Source: Phenylobacterium sp.
GTDB lineage: Bacteria > Pseudomonadota > Alphaproteobacteria > Caulobacterales > Caulobacteraceae
Length of the DNA: 64,000 nucleotides
NCBI RefSeq assembly: GCF_030693405.1
Contig: NZ_JAUYAW010000066.1
Location: 1-64,000 of the forward strand
Direction: 5' to 3'
In this document: one piece after another, positions 43,647 through 52,188 of the stretch
Layout of the letters: each line of letters opens with the position of its first letter
How positions within the stretch are numbered: position 1 is the first letter of the stretch
The notes under the pieces: generated by a model
Told to the model about the DNA's origin: nothing
Databases searched by the model: none
The model's input: the letters and a program-made list of their open reading frames with translations, nothing else
Position numbers and translations under genes: made by a program

Positions 43647-44246
43647 CTAGTTGGCCTCAGCCGCCCCGGCCATATCCAGCAGGTTCACCCGCATGCCCCC
43701 GGGCAGCTCCATGTCGCCTGGGCGGAAGCCCTCGGGGCAGGCGCCCTGCCACACGGCCTCGATATTGACGGCGCGGGTCCCGTTCATCTGCGGCGCCTCG
43801 GCGCCCTTGGTCGAGCTTTCGCCGGTGATCACATAGCGGGTGGCGAAGTCGCCGCTGGCCACGCCCGAGGTGGTGGTCTTGCCGCCGGTCCCCATGTCGC
43901 ACACCGAGGAGAACTGCCAGCTCCCGTCCGTGCGGCGGGTGACCAGGTTCTTCTCGCAGGTTTCATCGGTGGCCTGCTGGCCCCACCAGCTCAGACGCTG
44001 GTCCAGAGTGTCGTCGATACAGATGCGGGTCACCTGCACGATGCCCTCGGTGGACAGCCGCTGCTCCCACAGGCCCGCCCGGCGGGTGGGGGCGGCGGGC
44101 GTGTCCGGCTGGCCGGGCAGGGGCGTCTGGACCCCGTCGGCCGCTGTCGCTGGCGCCTCGGCGCCGTCGCCGGCCTCATTGCGGTTACAGGCGCTCACGG
44201 CGAGCAGGCAGAGCCCGAGGGCGGCGGTCATGGAAAGCCTGCGCAT
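43647..44246 (-). CDS. DUF3617 family lipoprotein
   Basis: A 199-residue protein with the lipobox LLAVSAC, AAGGAG upstream, and an Ala/Pro-rich spacer. The DUF3617 features are RRAGLWEQRLSTEG, ICIDDTLDQ, CEKNLVTRRTDGSWQFSSVC and a late NIEAVWQGACPEGFRPGDM block, with four to five Cys that can pair in the periplasm. Function unknown. It is convergent with ispB. Confidence 0.88.
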   Translation of the reverse strand: MRRLSMTAALGLCLLAVSACNRNEAGDGAEAPATAADGVQTPLPGQPDTPAAPTRRAGLWEQRLSTEGIVQVTRICIDDTLDQRLSWWGQQATDETCEKNLVTRRTDGSWQFSSVCDMGTGGKTTTSGVASGDFATRYVITGESSTKGAEAPQMNGTRAVNIEAVWQGACPEGFRPGDMELPGGMRVNLLDMAGAAEAN

Positions 44247-44354
44247 CGTCGCGCTCCTTCATCCTAAGCCCTGGCCTGACGCCGCGGACGCGGCCATCAT
44301 GTCCCAGCCTTGGCCGGGATCAAAACCCGCAATCCGTCCGCTGCGAAGGGCATG

Positions 44355-44627
44355 ATGAGCGAACTTAGAAACAACAGCGCCGCGTCCCGCTATGAAATGG
44401 ACGAACAGGGCCAGACCTCCTGGGCCGACTACCGGCTCCAGGGCGAGCGCCTCTATATCGATCATGTGGAGAGCCCCGTGGCCCTGCGCGGCACCGGCGC
44501 GGCCGGCCGGCTGATGAAGGCCCTGGCCCAGGACGCCAAGGACAGGGGCCTGAAGATCACCCCCATCTGCGGCTATGCCGCGGCTTGGCTGCGCCGCAGC
44601 CCCGACTACCGGGACCTGGTGACGTGA
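44355..44627 (+). CDS. GNAT-like acetyltransferase (YidJ/Gcn5-like short form)
   Basis: A 90-residue protein of the short GCN5-related group (MSELRNNSAASRYEMDEQGQTS...). Core residues are IDHVESPVALRGTGAAGRLMKAL, the acetyl-CoA pyrophosphate loop being RGTGAAG, and ITPICGYAAAWLRRSPDY at the end, typical of this domain. ATGATG gives two possible starts three bases apart. It overlaps the next small gene by GTGA. Confidence 0.88.
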   Translation: MSELRNNSAASRYEMDEQGQTSWADYRLQGERLYIDHVESPVALRGTGAAGRLMKALAQDAKDRGLKITPICGYAAAWLRRSPDYRDLVT

Positions 44628-44791
44628 CCGGCGAGCCGAAAGACAAGACGCCCGAACCGCCGCGGGAGCCGGGGGCCGATAGGGATCAGCGCCGCCGGGA
44701 CATTGAGACCAATCCGGCGTTCAGCCCCGTGGGGCCGCAGGGCGGGGCGGCGATCGCCCCCCTGCGGCGCAAGGCGCCGCACGAGGACTGA
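44624..44791 (+). CDS. Small disordered protein (55 residues)
   Basis: It begins with GTG overlapping the stop of the acetyltransferase gene (GTGA), so translation is probably coupled. The sequence is highly charged and Pro-rich (EPKDKTPEPPREPGADRDQ) with no fold or family I recognise. The overlap and the in-frame continuation are the evidence for it. Confidence 0.5.
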   Translation: MTGEPKDKTPEPPREPGADRDQRRRDIETNPAFSPVGPQGGAAIAPLRRKAPHED

Positions 44792-44811
44792 TCGGCTCTG
44801 CCCGCGCCGGC

Positions 44812-45108
44812 TCAGTTGCGGGCCATGATGGCTTCGAGGGCCTGGGCCTTGACCTCAGCGTCCTCGGTCAGCCGCCGGGCGATCTCCCGAATGCCGGGGG
44901 GATAGAGTTCGCCGCCGCCGGCGATCTCGGCGCTCAGCCGCTCCACCTCGCCCAGCGCCGCCTCGAGGGCGCGCACATGCTCGCCCACCAGACCGCGGGC
45001 CTCCGATTGCAGCCGGCGCACGCGCTCGGCCACGGCGGTTTCAGGTTTCGTTCGGTCCAGGGCGACGACCTTGCCATCGGCGCCCGCTACGCTGAAAGAC
45101 GGTGTCAT
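44812..45108 (-). CDS. Hypothetical helical protein (98 residues)
   Basis: ATG 45108 has AGGA at about 8 bases; a GTG two codons upstream is an alternative. The chain is Ala/Glu/Arg-rich with heptad-like spacing of hydrophobics (AERVRRLQSEARGLVGEHVRALEAALGEVERL), so it is probably a coiled coil. The C-terminus YPPGIREIARRLTEDAEVKAQAL is also helical. No family recognised. It marks the left, high-GC edge before the AT-richer kinase/TPR unit. Confidence 0.65.
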   Translation of the reverse strand: MTPSFSVAGADGKVVALDRTKPETAVAERVRRLQSEARGLVGEHVRALEAALGEVERLSAEIAGGGELYPPGIREIARRLTEDAEVKAQALEAIMARN

Positions 45109-45311
45109 AATCACCCATCCTGATGTTGGCGGAGCTGCGGCAGGTCCGAATGAAACCTCGCCAAGACCAGCCCCTGATCTGACACATCTACGAATGGCGA
45201 AGCCGTAGGTTCCGCCCCCACCGTCACTGGACGGTCATGTGGGGCTTTTCGGCCACGGTTGGGGGGCGCGGGGCCGGGATGGTGACGACTGCTGCGACTG
45301 GGTGGCCGCAA

Positions 45312-46862
45312 TCACCGAGTGGCCGCCAAGAGCCTCTGAGCCAGCTCTCTCGCCTCTTTGGCAAATACCTTTAGCTCAGCGGTAGCGATATGGGGCAGTA
45401 CATACTTCCGGAATGACTCTTTAACATCAACTGTTGTTGACTTACTATTTAGTATCTGCTCGGCGAGTTCGCGCGCGGTTAAGGGGTCTAGGTGCCTGCC
45501 GATTCTTCCCTGTTCGTGAATCCAATGTATGTAGGCCCGCTGAGCCGTTTGGTGTTCTTTATTTTCAATTGCTATATCTATTGATTTCTTGTAGAATTTG
45601 TCCGCCTCATCAAATGAGCCTGATCGATATAGTATAAAACCTTCGGTGGCTAGCAGGCAGGGTTCTTCTGTCGAGCTGTCTTTTTGGTTTCGTGCTGCTT
45701 CTAGATCAGACATTGCCGCCAAGGTATCGCCTAGAGCCGCGTATGCATAGGCGCGATTATTTAGTAATATGACGTCGTTCGGGGCGGCTGTCAGGCCAAT
45801 CGTGGCTAAATCAACGCTCTTGCGGTAGTCTTCGCGAAACTCAGCGTTTATGTAACACGCGCTTACCGCGGCTCTACTCGAAAAGGGTTCATCGGATAGC
45901 CATGATGAAGCGCTAAGGGCGGCTTCTTCCCATCTAGCCTCCCGTGAAAACTGTGCAGTTCTTGCCTCGAACGAGCGGCTAACATCGAGAAGTCGACTAT
46001 CGAAAGGTGTACCCCCAGTTTCATTAGCCCATCTCAACTGGGCAACTGAATTCTCGGTCGGTTCCTCTGCGCTTTGGGAGAACAACTTTTTCGCCCTTTT
46101 GAAATTTCCGGCGCTAAGTTCAAGGGTGCCAATCGCTGCCGACAGCTCTGTAGACTGCGAAGGAGCCGTCCCTTCCAAAAGGTTGCTTAAAAAACGCCAC
46201 GATGGAACGTCCGCACCAATAAGATCTGCGACTGCAACACGGGATGCCACCAGCCACGGATCAGTTCGATCCGTACCCTTGACAATGTTCCAAGCACTAT
46301 CAAACTCACCTTCATGAACGAAAAATCTCGTCGCAGAGCGTATTACGTAGCGGTTGTTGGGAGCGAGCAGGTGGGCGCGCGCCAGCATTTCACGCGCCTT
46401 TGCTGTCTGACCTAGCGATGTATATGACCGAGCGGCCTCTACATAAGATATAGCACTCCTAGGATTTATAAATATCTGCCGCTTGGAACGCCTAACGCTC
46501 GATCTGTGGGACTCTACGCTCGGCGTGTCAACGTAGTCGCGAGTATCAGCAAAGTTTGAAGCAGAATAACGCCTTAGTATTAATTGAATTCCTGGCTGTA
46601 AATCGGCGGATAGTCGGTTCAAGAAATCCGCAGCGTCGTCGGTGTCGCGATTCCTGACCCCCATAGCGGTAATGGAAATTAGATCTGCCGCAGTCCAAGG
46701 GTTGGGGTTTTCTTTCCAAGACTGAACGATTTCGTCATGGTCGACGAGTGGCGGCTTGTCCCTGGTGCTTTTTGAGCTGCAAAGTTCATTTGTCGGCGTT
46801 TCGTATAGCTTTCGCCACCGAGGGATCATTTTTCTGTCTTTTGCTGCCGCATCACGCTGCAT
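45312..46862 (-). CDS. TPR-repeat protein partnered with a kinase (accessory unit)
   Basis: A 516-residue protein. The ATG at 46862 has GGAG at spacing 6 inside the 3' end of the kinase gene, overlapping it by 11 bases; the longer reading from 46919 has no such site. Helical TPR-like repeats are seen at about residues 140-200 (AISYVEAARSYTSLGQTAKA, AREMLARAHLLAPNN) and 340-430 (LNNRAYAYAALGDTLAAMSD, FILYRSGSFDEADKFYKK). The rest is helical without a recognised catalytic domain, and no signal or membrane segment is visible. Codons ending in A/T are frequent, unlike in neighbouring genes. It probably binds or is regulated by the kinase encoded just upstream. Confidence 0.8.
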   Translation of the reverse strand: MQRDAAAKDRKMIPRWRKLYETPTNELCSSKSTRDKPPLVDHDEIVQSWKENPNPWTAADLISITAMGVRNRDTDDAADFLNRLSADLQPGIQLILRRYSASNFADTRDYVDTPSVESHRSSVRRSKRQIFINPRSAISYVEAARSYTSLGQTAKAREMLARAHLLAPNNRYVIRSATRFFVHEGEFDSAWNIVKGTDRTDPWLVASRVAVADLIGADVPSWRFLSNLLEGTAPSQSTELSAAIGTLELSAGNFKRAKKLFSQSAEEPTENSVAQLRWANETGGTPFDSRLLDVSRSFEARTAQFSREARWEEAALSASSWLSDEPFSSRAAVSACYINAEFREDYRKSVDLATIGLTAAPNDVILLNNRAYAYAALGDTLAAMSDLEAARNQKDSSTEEPCLLATEGFILYRSGSFDEADKFYKKSIDIAIENKEHQTAQRAYIHWIHEQGRIGRHLDPLTARELAEQILNSKSTTVDVKESFRKYVLPHIATAELKVFAKEARELAQRLLAATR

Positions 46863-47964
46863 CAGTACGCTCCAGTCGCAACTCACAGGCATGGGCGATG
46901 CTAGCAAAAGTTGAGACAAACATACGCATATCGTAAGGATTGCTGTATTTCAGTCGCCTTTCATTCGGATGCCCTCTTAGTCTGGGGTCTGGATTAGTAA
47001 GATATCTGAATAAATTTATGAGTTTAGCGCCGACGTCAGGTATCTTAGCCTCCGAGAAAGCCTGTGAAGCTCGTGCCTCAAAATGGCGAGCGACTTCTTC
47101 ATATGAAAACAACAGATATGGCAGCACGTCGTCATATGTGCCAGTCCAGCCACCGTCATTGACACTTAAGAAGCGGGGCTTATGGGCATCAGAAAGTCCG
47201 CTGGCGATCGATGGGGTCAACATAGTGCCCATAAAGAAGAAATAGATAATGCTTCCCATCAAGTACAAGTCTGAAGAAGATCTGGAATGTATATTGTCGG
47301 GCAGGGAGAATCCATAAAGCTGTTCGGGAGGCGCGTAACTTCTTGCGCCAGGGGCTATAAGGTGATCGTGCGGAGCGCCGATGCTAGAGCAGTGGGCGCG
47401 CCCGAGGTCGGCGAGCTTAGATATATCTCCATCGCCGAACACCAAAATATTAGAAGGCTTAAGGTCTTGATGGTATATTTCTTTGGAATGAAGTTGCATT
47501 ACGCCAGTAGCTATGTGGTGCGTAGCTCTCATCGTCCATGTTAGATCAAATGCGTTGGACTCTACAGCTTTCTTTCTAACATCGCCATTTGCCAGCTCAA
47601 ATATTAGATAGAACACCTTATCAAATGGAGCTCCATCCAGGTATATTTCGCCATCTGATATCGCGACAACGATCTTGCTGAGCCGAGTTTTCCGACAGAG
47701 CGCTAGGATATCTCGCTCAAAATTGTATGACTCAGTCATTACCTGAAGGGCGCGTATTGTGTCGCGTTGCTCAGCGGCACGGCTGAAGTCTAGTACCTTT
47801 GCAAATCCAAGGGCGCCACTATCATGTAATGCATGGTATCCAAGGGAAAAGGCGCCACCAGTCTGGAACGACTCCTTCTTTACCAGCTCAGTCAAGGTCC
47901 ATCCGTCGTCAGTGCGAAGACCTGCAAGGTTTTCGAGAACCGATCTGAAATCAGCTGCAGCCAT
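46852..47964 (-). CDS. Eukaryotic-type Ser/Thr protein kinase (accessory unit)
   Basis: A 370-residue soluble kinase. Subdomain II Lys56 lies in GFAKVLDF; the catalytic loop is YHQDLKPSNILVF with His165, Asp167, Lys169 and Asn172 (HQD in place of HRD); the Mg motif is DLG, residues 186-188, in place of DFG; the activation-segment end is GARSYAPPEQLYG; subdomain IX Asp232 is in SSDLYLMGS. All residues needed for catalysis appear present, so it is probably active. There is no transmembrane or PASTA region. A C-terminal helical extension of about 100 residues has no known domain. The base composition is AT-rich, and the TPR gene overlaps its end, so the two are one operon. Confidence 0.88.
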   Translation of the reverse strand: MAAADFRSVLENLAGLRTDDGWTLTELVKKESFQTGGAFSLGYHALHDSGALGFAKVLDFSRAAEQRDTIRALQVMTESYNFERDILALCRKTRLSKIVVAISDGEIYLDGAPFDKVFYLIFELANGDVRKKAVESNAFDLTWTMRATHHIATGVMQLHSKEIYHQDLKPSNILVFGDGDISKLADLGRAHCSSIGAPHDHLIAPGARSYAPPEQLYGFSLPDNIHSRSSSDLYLMGSIIYFFFMGTMLTPSIASGLSDAHKPRFLSVNDGGWTGTYDDVLPYLLFSYEEVARHFEARASQAFSEAKIPDVGAKLINLFRYLTNPDPRLRGHPNERRLKYSNPYDMRMFVSTFASIAHACELRLERTDAA

Positions 47965-48052
47965 TTGGGAAAGCTCGAACGAATCCTACACCGCCGTGTG
48001 GGTGTCACGCGATTGAGGCGCGAATTCAATTGGGATTGCAACGTTCGGTGAT

Positions 48053-50302
48053 CTATCGCCCCTTCCGGAACCGCTCCTGGGCTTCGGCTCTCGCCTCAGC
48101 CTTCACCCGCTTGACCGCTGAGCGGTCGACGGTTTCGCCTTCGCTGGTGAGGGCCTCGTTGGCGAATTCCAGGTCCATGAGCTTCAGGCGCTTGATCTCG
48201 TCGCGCAGGCGGGCGGCGGTCTCGAATTCCAGGTCGGCGGCGGCCTGGCGCATCCTGCCTTCCAGGTCGCGCAGGGTGGCCTTGAAGTTGTCGCCCATGA
48301 AGGGCTTGGCCTCCTCGGCCAGCTCGGTGCGGACCAGGGGGCGGTCCTTCTCATAGGCGCTGGCGAGGATTTCCTTGATCTGGCTCTTCACGCTCTCGGG
48401 CGTGATGCCGTGGGCGGTGTTGTATTCTTCCTGCCGCTCGCGCCGGCGCTGGGTCTCGGCCATGGCGCGTTCCATGGAGCCGGTGATGCGGTCGGCATAG
48501 AGGATCACCCGGCCGTCGATGTTCCGCGCCGCCCGGCCGATGGTCTGGATCAGGGAGGTCTCTGAGCGCAGGAAGCCTTCCTTGTCGGCGTCCAGGATGG
48601 CCACCAGCCCGACCTCGGGGATGTCCAGGCCCTCGCGCAGCAGGTTGATGCCCACCAGCACGTCGAAGACGCCTAAGCGCAGGTCACGGATGATCTCGAT
48701 GCGCTCGATGGTGTCGATGTCGGAGTGCATGTAGCGGACCTTCAGGCCCTGCTCGTGCATGTACTCCGTCAGGTCCTCGGCCATCTTCTTGGTGAGCACC
48801 GTGATCAGGCCGCGATAGCCCTGGGCGATGGTCTGGCGGACCTCGTCGATGACGTCGTCCACCTGGGAGAAGCCGTCCTTGGAGACCGGGCGGACCTCCA
48901 CCGGCGGATCGATCAGGCCAGTGGGGCGGATCACCTGCTCGACGAAGACGCCACCGGTCCGCTCCATCTCCCAGGAGCCGGGCGTGGCCGACACATGCAC
49001 CGTGTCCGGGCGCATGGCGTCCCACTCCTCGAACTTCAGCGGTCGGTTATCCAGGCAGGAGGGCAGGCGGAAGCCGTATTCCGCCAGGGTGAACTTGCGC
49101 CGGTAGTCCCCGCGATACATGCCGCCGATCTGCGGCACGGCCTGGTGGCTCTCATCGACGAACAGCAGGGCGTTCTCGGGGATGTATTCGAAGAAGGTCG
49201 GCGGCGGCTCCCCCGGCCGGCGGCCCGACAGATAGCGGCTGTAATTCTCGATCCCGGCGCAGGAGCCGGTGGCCTGGATCATCTCGATGTCAAAGGTGGT
49301 GCGCTGCTCCAGCCGCTGGGCTTCCAGCAGCTTGCCATTGGCCACCATCCACTCCAGCCGCTCCTTGAGCTCGGCCTTGATCTGCAGGACCGCCTGGTTG
49401 AGCGTCGGGCGCGGCGTCACATGGTGGCTGTTGGCGTAGATCTTGATCCCCTCCAGGTCGGCGGTCTTCTTGCCGGTGAGGGGGTCGAACTCGACGATGG
49501 TCTCCACCTCGTCGCCGAACAGGCTGACCCGCCAGGCGCGATCCTCGTAGTGGGCGGGGAAGATCTCGATGGTGTCGCCTCGGCGGCGGAAGGTCCCGCG
49601 CTCGAAGGCCTGATCGTTGCGCTTGTACTGCAGGGCCACGAGGTCAGCCATCAGCTGCTTCTCATCGATCCGCTCACCCGGGGCTAGGGTGAAGGTCATG
49701 GCCGTATAGGTCTCCACCGACCCGATGCCATAGATGCAGGAGACCGAGGCCACGACGATGACGTCGTCCCGCTCCAGGATCGCCCGGGTCGCCGAATGCC
49801 GCATCCGGTCGATCTGCTCGTTAATCGAGGAGTCCTTCTCGATGTAGGTGTCCGTCCGCGGGACGTAGGCCTCCGGCTGGTAGTAGTCGTAGTAGGAGAC
49901 GAAGAACTCGACCGCATTCTCCGGGAAGAACGCCTTGAACTCGGAATAGAGCTGGGCGGCGAGCGTCTTGTTGGGCGCCAGGATCAGGGCCGGGCGCTGG
50001 GTCTCGGCGATGACCTGGGCCATCGTATAGGTCTTGCCCGAGCCGGTGACGCCGAGCAGCACCTGGTCGTGCTCGCGGCCTTCCAGGCCGGCCACCAGTT
50101 CCTTGATCGCCTGCGGCTGGTCGCCGGCCGGCTGATAGTCCGACACGAGCTTGAAGCGCTTGCCCCCCTCCGACTTGGGCGGCCGGGCCGGGCGGTGGGG
50201 CTTCCACAGCATCGGCATGGTCGATTCGTCATAGTCGAAGGACGCCGACATGTCGGCGACGCCCTGCGGCGACGGGGGAGGGGCAGTCTTGGAACGCGGC
50301 AT
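48053..50302 (-). CDS. uvrB: UvrABC system protein B
   Basis: A 749-residue helicase-like subunit of nucleotide excision repair; the usual length is about 670-730. Walker A is GVTGSGKTY. The beta-hairpin region [22 protein letters not shown] is complete, followed by the DEAD-like box VDESHQ, then the [17 protein letters not shown] and TIGRAARN helicase motifs. The C-terminal UVR motif is [17 protein letters not shown]. An extra N-terminal extension of about 35 residues is Pro-rich. Its end is next to the kinase promoter region. Confidence 0.97.
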   Translation of the reverse strand: MPRSKTAPPPSPQGVADMSASFDYDESTMPMLWKPHRPARPPKSEGGKRFKLVSDYQPAGDQPQAIKELVAGLEGREHDQVLLGVTGSGKTYTMAQVIAETQRPALILAPNKTLAAQLYSEFKAFFPENAVEFFVSYYDYYQPEAYVPRTDTYIEKDSSINEQIDRMRHSATRAILERDDVIVVASVSCIYGIGSVETYTAMTFTLAPGERIDEKQLMADLVALQYKRNDQAFERGTFRRRGDTIEIFPAHYEDRAWRVSLFGDEVETIVEFDPLTGKKTADLEGIKIYANSHHVTPRPTLNQAVLQIKAELKERLEWMVANGKLLEAQRLEQRTTFDIEMIQATGSCAGIENYSRYLSGRRPGEPPPTFFEYIPENALLFVDESHQAVPQIGGMYRGDYRRKFTLAEYGFRLPSCLDNRPLKFEEWDAMRPDTVHVSATPGSWEMERTGGVFVEQVIRPTGLIDPPVEVRPVSKDGFSQVDDVIDEVRQTIAQGYRGLITVLTKKMAEDLTEYMHEQGLKVRYMHSDIDTIERIEIIRDLRLGVFDVLVGINLLREGLDIPEVGLVAILDADKEGFLRSETSLIQTIGRAARNIDGRVILYADRITGSMERAMAETQRRRERQEEYNTAHGITPESVKSQIKEILASAYEKDRPLVRTELAEEAKPFMGDNFKATLRDLEGRMRQAAADLEFETAARLRDEIKRLKLMDLEFANEALTSEGETVDRSAVKRVKAEARAEAQERFRKGR

Positions 50303-50342
50303 GGGACAGAAGGTAGGCGCGCCGAGGGCCGGGCGCCAGCGG

Positions 50343-50370
50343 CCCTGCTGACATCATGGTGTCAGCAGGG
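50343..50370. repeat. Perfect 11-bp inverted repeat upstream of uvrB
   Basis: CCCTGCTGACA and TGTCAGCAGGG form an 11-bp stem with a TCATGG loop, between uvrB and the small peptide gene. No T-run is adjacent. It could stabilise RNA or act as a binding site. Confidence 0.6.
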
Positions 50371-50380
50371 TGCGATGCGA

Positions 50381-50458
50381 TCAGAACAGCCCTCCGGCGC
50401 TGTGAACGACGGCATAGACCATCGCCAGGACGCCGAGAGCCAGAATCAGGTGGCGCAT
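50381..50458 (-). CDS. Very small membrane peptide (25 residues)
   Basis: The 25-codon reading frame encodes Met-Arg-His, then a hydrophobic helix (LILALGVLAMVYAVV), then HSAGGLF and a stop. GGGGGAG lies 7 bases before the ATG, a strong ribosome site for so short a frame. The topology of a basic N-terminus followed by one membrane helix is typical of bacterial small membrane proteins. It is upstream of uvrB on the same strand, separated by the inverted repeat. No known homologue comes to mind. Confidence 0.5.
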   Translation of the reverse strand: MRHLILALGVLAMVYAVVHSAGGLF

Positions 50459-50546
50459 GGTCCCATCTCCCCCGGTGATCGAGGGGGGATAGGCCCAGCT
50501 CAGGGGCGCGGCATGATCCAGACGGACTAGCCGCGCCTGGGACAGC

Positions 50547-50726
50547 CTATTTATCGACGCCCTTGCTCACCACCGTGCCCACGGCCGCGCCTGCGGCCGC
50601 ACCCACGGGACCGCCGACCACGGCCCCGGCCACGGCGCCGGTCGCCGCCCTTTGCTCCACATTGTGGCCACAGGCGGCCAGTAGAAGCGCCGCCGAAATC
50701 GCACAGACGCCAAGGACCTTAGCCAT
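50547..50726 (-). CDS. Glycine-zipper lipoprotein
   Basis: A 59-residue protein. GGAG lies 8 bases before the ATG at 50726; longer readings are not supported. The lipobox is LLLAAC. After it comes a Gly/Ala/Val repeat (GAVAGAVVGGPVGAAAGAAVG) of the glycine-zipper type, which packs small helices together in or on a membrane. Family members are outer-membrane or periplasmic small lipoproteins of unknown role. Confidence 0.82.
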   Translation of the reverse strand: MAKVLGVCAISAALLLAACGHNVEQRAATGAVAGAVVGGPVGAAAGAAVGTVVSKGVDK

Positions 50727-50884
50727 GTTAGAATCTCCGAGAGTTGTTCGCTGCAAACGGCCGGCAACGGCCAAGGTTCCCAGAGTCGCCGTCGGTGGTC
50801 TCAAGGTGGAGCTACGGTGCGGCGCAATATCGCCTTGCGAATCCTTCATGGACCCGTCATAAGGCGGGCCACTTTGTCGTAAGA

Positions 50885-50920
50885 CCCGTCCATTGAAGCA
50901 GTGCGGACGGGCTTCGTTTT
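50885..50920 (+). terminator. Orphan terminator-like hairpin in the SleB leader
   Basis: CCCGTCC (50885-50891) pairs with GGACGGG (50905-50911), followed by CTTCGTTTT. No plus-strand gene lies upstream in this 249-base gap, so it could end a small RNA or be a conditional terminator in front of the SleB gene. The T-run is short. Confidence 0.4.
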
Positions 50921-50975
50921 CGAGATTTCACCCGCAGTGAGGCGGGACTTCTCTGAGCGATGATGTCGGGGGGCG

Positions 50976-52178
50976 ATGCGCCCTCGCCGCACAGGACAGG
51001 ACGTTTTGCAAAATGATAAATGGGTGCGCGCCGATTGGCGTGCCCTGACCGCTGCCGCCGTTCTCGGCTCCACGGTCGGACTGGCGCTGGGTGGCGCCTA
51101 TATGGCCGGCGGCATGGCCGGCGCAGCTTCGGATCACGCAAGGGCCGCCCGTCTGGCGGCGGGCGCGGCCGATGGATATTCCGAACAGGCGCTGCAGGAT
51201 GCTGCGGCGCGGATGGACCCTGGCGTGTTGCGCATCGCGCGCCGCCACGACCCCTTCACCGTGGCCGGCGCCGCCGAGCGTGACCGTCAGAGCGCGATCC
51301 TGGTCGCTCGCCTGGAGCGCGGGGCAGGGTCGTCCGGGCAGCCGCCGCTTCTGCGGGCCAGCCTCAATCCCACGCCCATTCCGGCCGCGCCGTTCCGCCT
51401 CGGCGGGGCGCTGGAGGCCTCCCGCGACATGGAGTGCCTGACCCAGGCCGTCTATTACGAGGCCCGCGGCGAGACGCCGTCTGGCCAGGCGGCCGTGGCT
51501 CAGGTGGTGCTCAACCGCGTGCGGCATCCGGCCTTCCCCAAGACGGTCTGCGGCGTCGTCTTCCAGGGCGCCAACAGCCGAGTCTGCCAGTTCAGCTTCG
51601 CCTGCAATGGCGCCATGCGCGCCCGGGTCGAGCCGGCCGCCTGGCGTCGCGCCGAGCGGGTCGCCCACAAGGCCCTGTCTGGCGAAGTGATGGCCGAGGT
51701 CGGCCGCGCGACCCACTTCCACACCACCGCCGTGGCGCCCGCCTGGGGCCCACGCCTCACCCGGGTCACCCAGGTGGGCGTGCATGTCTTCTATCGCTTC
51801 GGCCGCGATCCGGCGCCCAGCCGCATGCTGGCCAGCGCCCATGAGGTCACGCCGGAACAGACCCAGGCCCCGGTCTATGCCCGGGTCGGCGAGTCGTCTG
51901 ACCCCCGTGACCGGATCGAGGGCGACAACGACATCCGCCTGACCTCGGCCACCCTGGTTCCCGTGCCGTCAGCCAGTCTCGCCATGGGCGGACCCGCCGA
52001 GCCCGGGCAGGAGCCGGCCTCAGCGCCGAAGACCCCCGAGCGTCCCGAGGGCGAGATCGTCAAGACGGGCGCCGCCAAACCGGCCGTCCGGCCTGCGGCG
52101 TCTTCGGCCAAGGCGCCGCCGCAGGACGAGAAGTCCGCCGAGGCCAAGTCGGCGACCGGCGAACGCAAGGCGACCTGA
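50976..52178 (+). CDS. SleB-type cell wall hydrolase
   Basis: A 400-residue protein with one N-terminal membrane helix or uncleaved signal (ALTAAAVLGSTVGLALGGAYMAGG). A TTG at 51006 is an alternative start. About residues 150-270 form the SleB catalytic domain: LTQAVYYEARGETPSGQAAV with the probable catalytic Glu in YEAR, VVLNRVRHPAFPKTVCGVVFQG, QFSFACNG, and ATHFHTTAVAPAW. The family cuts peptidoglycan glycan strands. The C-terminal 120 residues are Pro/Ala/Glu-rich and disordered. It is a paralogue of the protein at 59292, with the same core motifs. Confidence 0.9.
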   Translation: MRPRRTGQDVLQNDKWVRADWRALTAAAVLGSTVGLALGGAYMAGGMAGAASDHARAARLAAGAADGYSEQALQDAAARMDPGVLRIARRHDPFTVAGAAERDRQSAILVARLERGAGSSGQPPLLRASLNPTPIPAAPFRLGGALEASRDMECLTQAVYYEARGETPSGQAAVAQVVLNRVRHPAFPKTVCGVVFQGANSRVCQFSFACNGAMRARVEPAAWRRAERVAHKALSGEVMAEVGRATHFHTTAVAPAWGPRLTRVTQVGVHVFYRFGRDPAPSRMLASAHEVTPEQTQAPVYARVGESSDPRDRIEGDNDIRLTSATLVPVPSASLAMGGPAEPGQEPASAPKTPERPEGEIVKTGAAKPAVRPAASSAKAPPQDEKSAEAKSATGERKAT

Positions 52179-52188
52179 GCCAAGGCGC

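Noticed and set aside
45111-45311. 66-residue minus-strand frame between the hypothetical helical gene and the TPR gene
   Set aside because: Pro/Arg/His-rich low-complexity translation with no ribosome site. The gap looks like plain intergenic DNA at the edge of the island.
45315-48050. Possible flanking repeat: ATCACCGA near the left edge and its reverse complement near the right edge of the AT-rich island
   Set aside because: Only 8 bases, inverted and not a direct repeat, with no integrase. It is likely to be chance.
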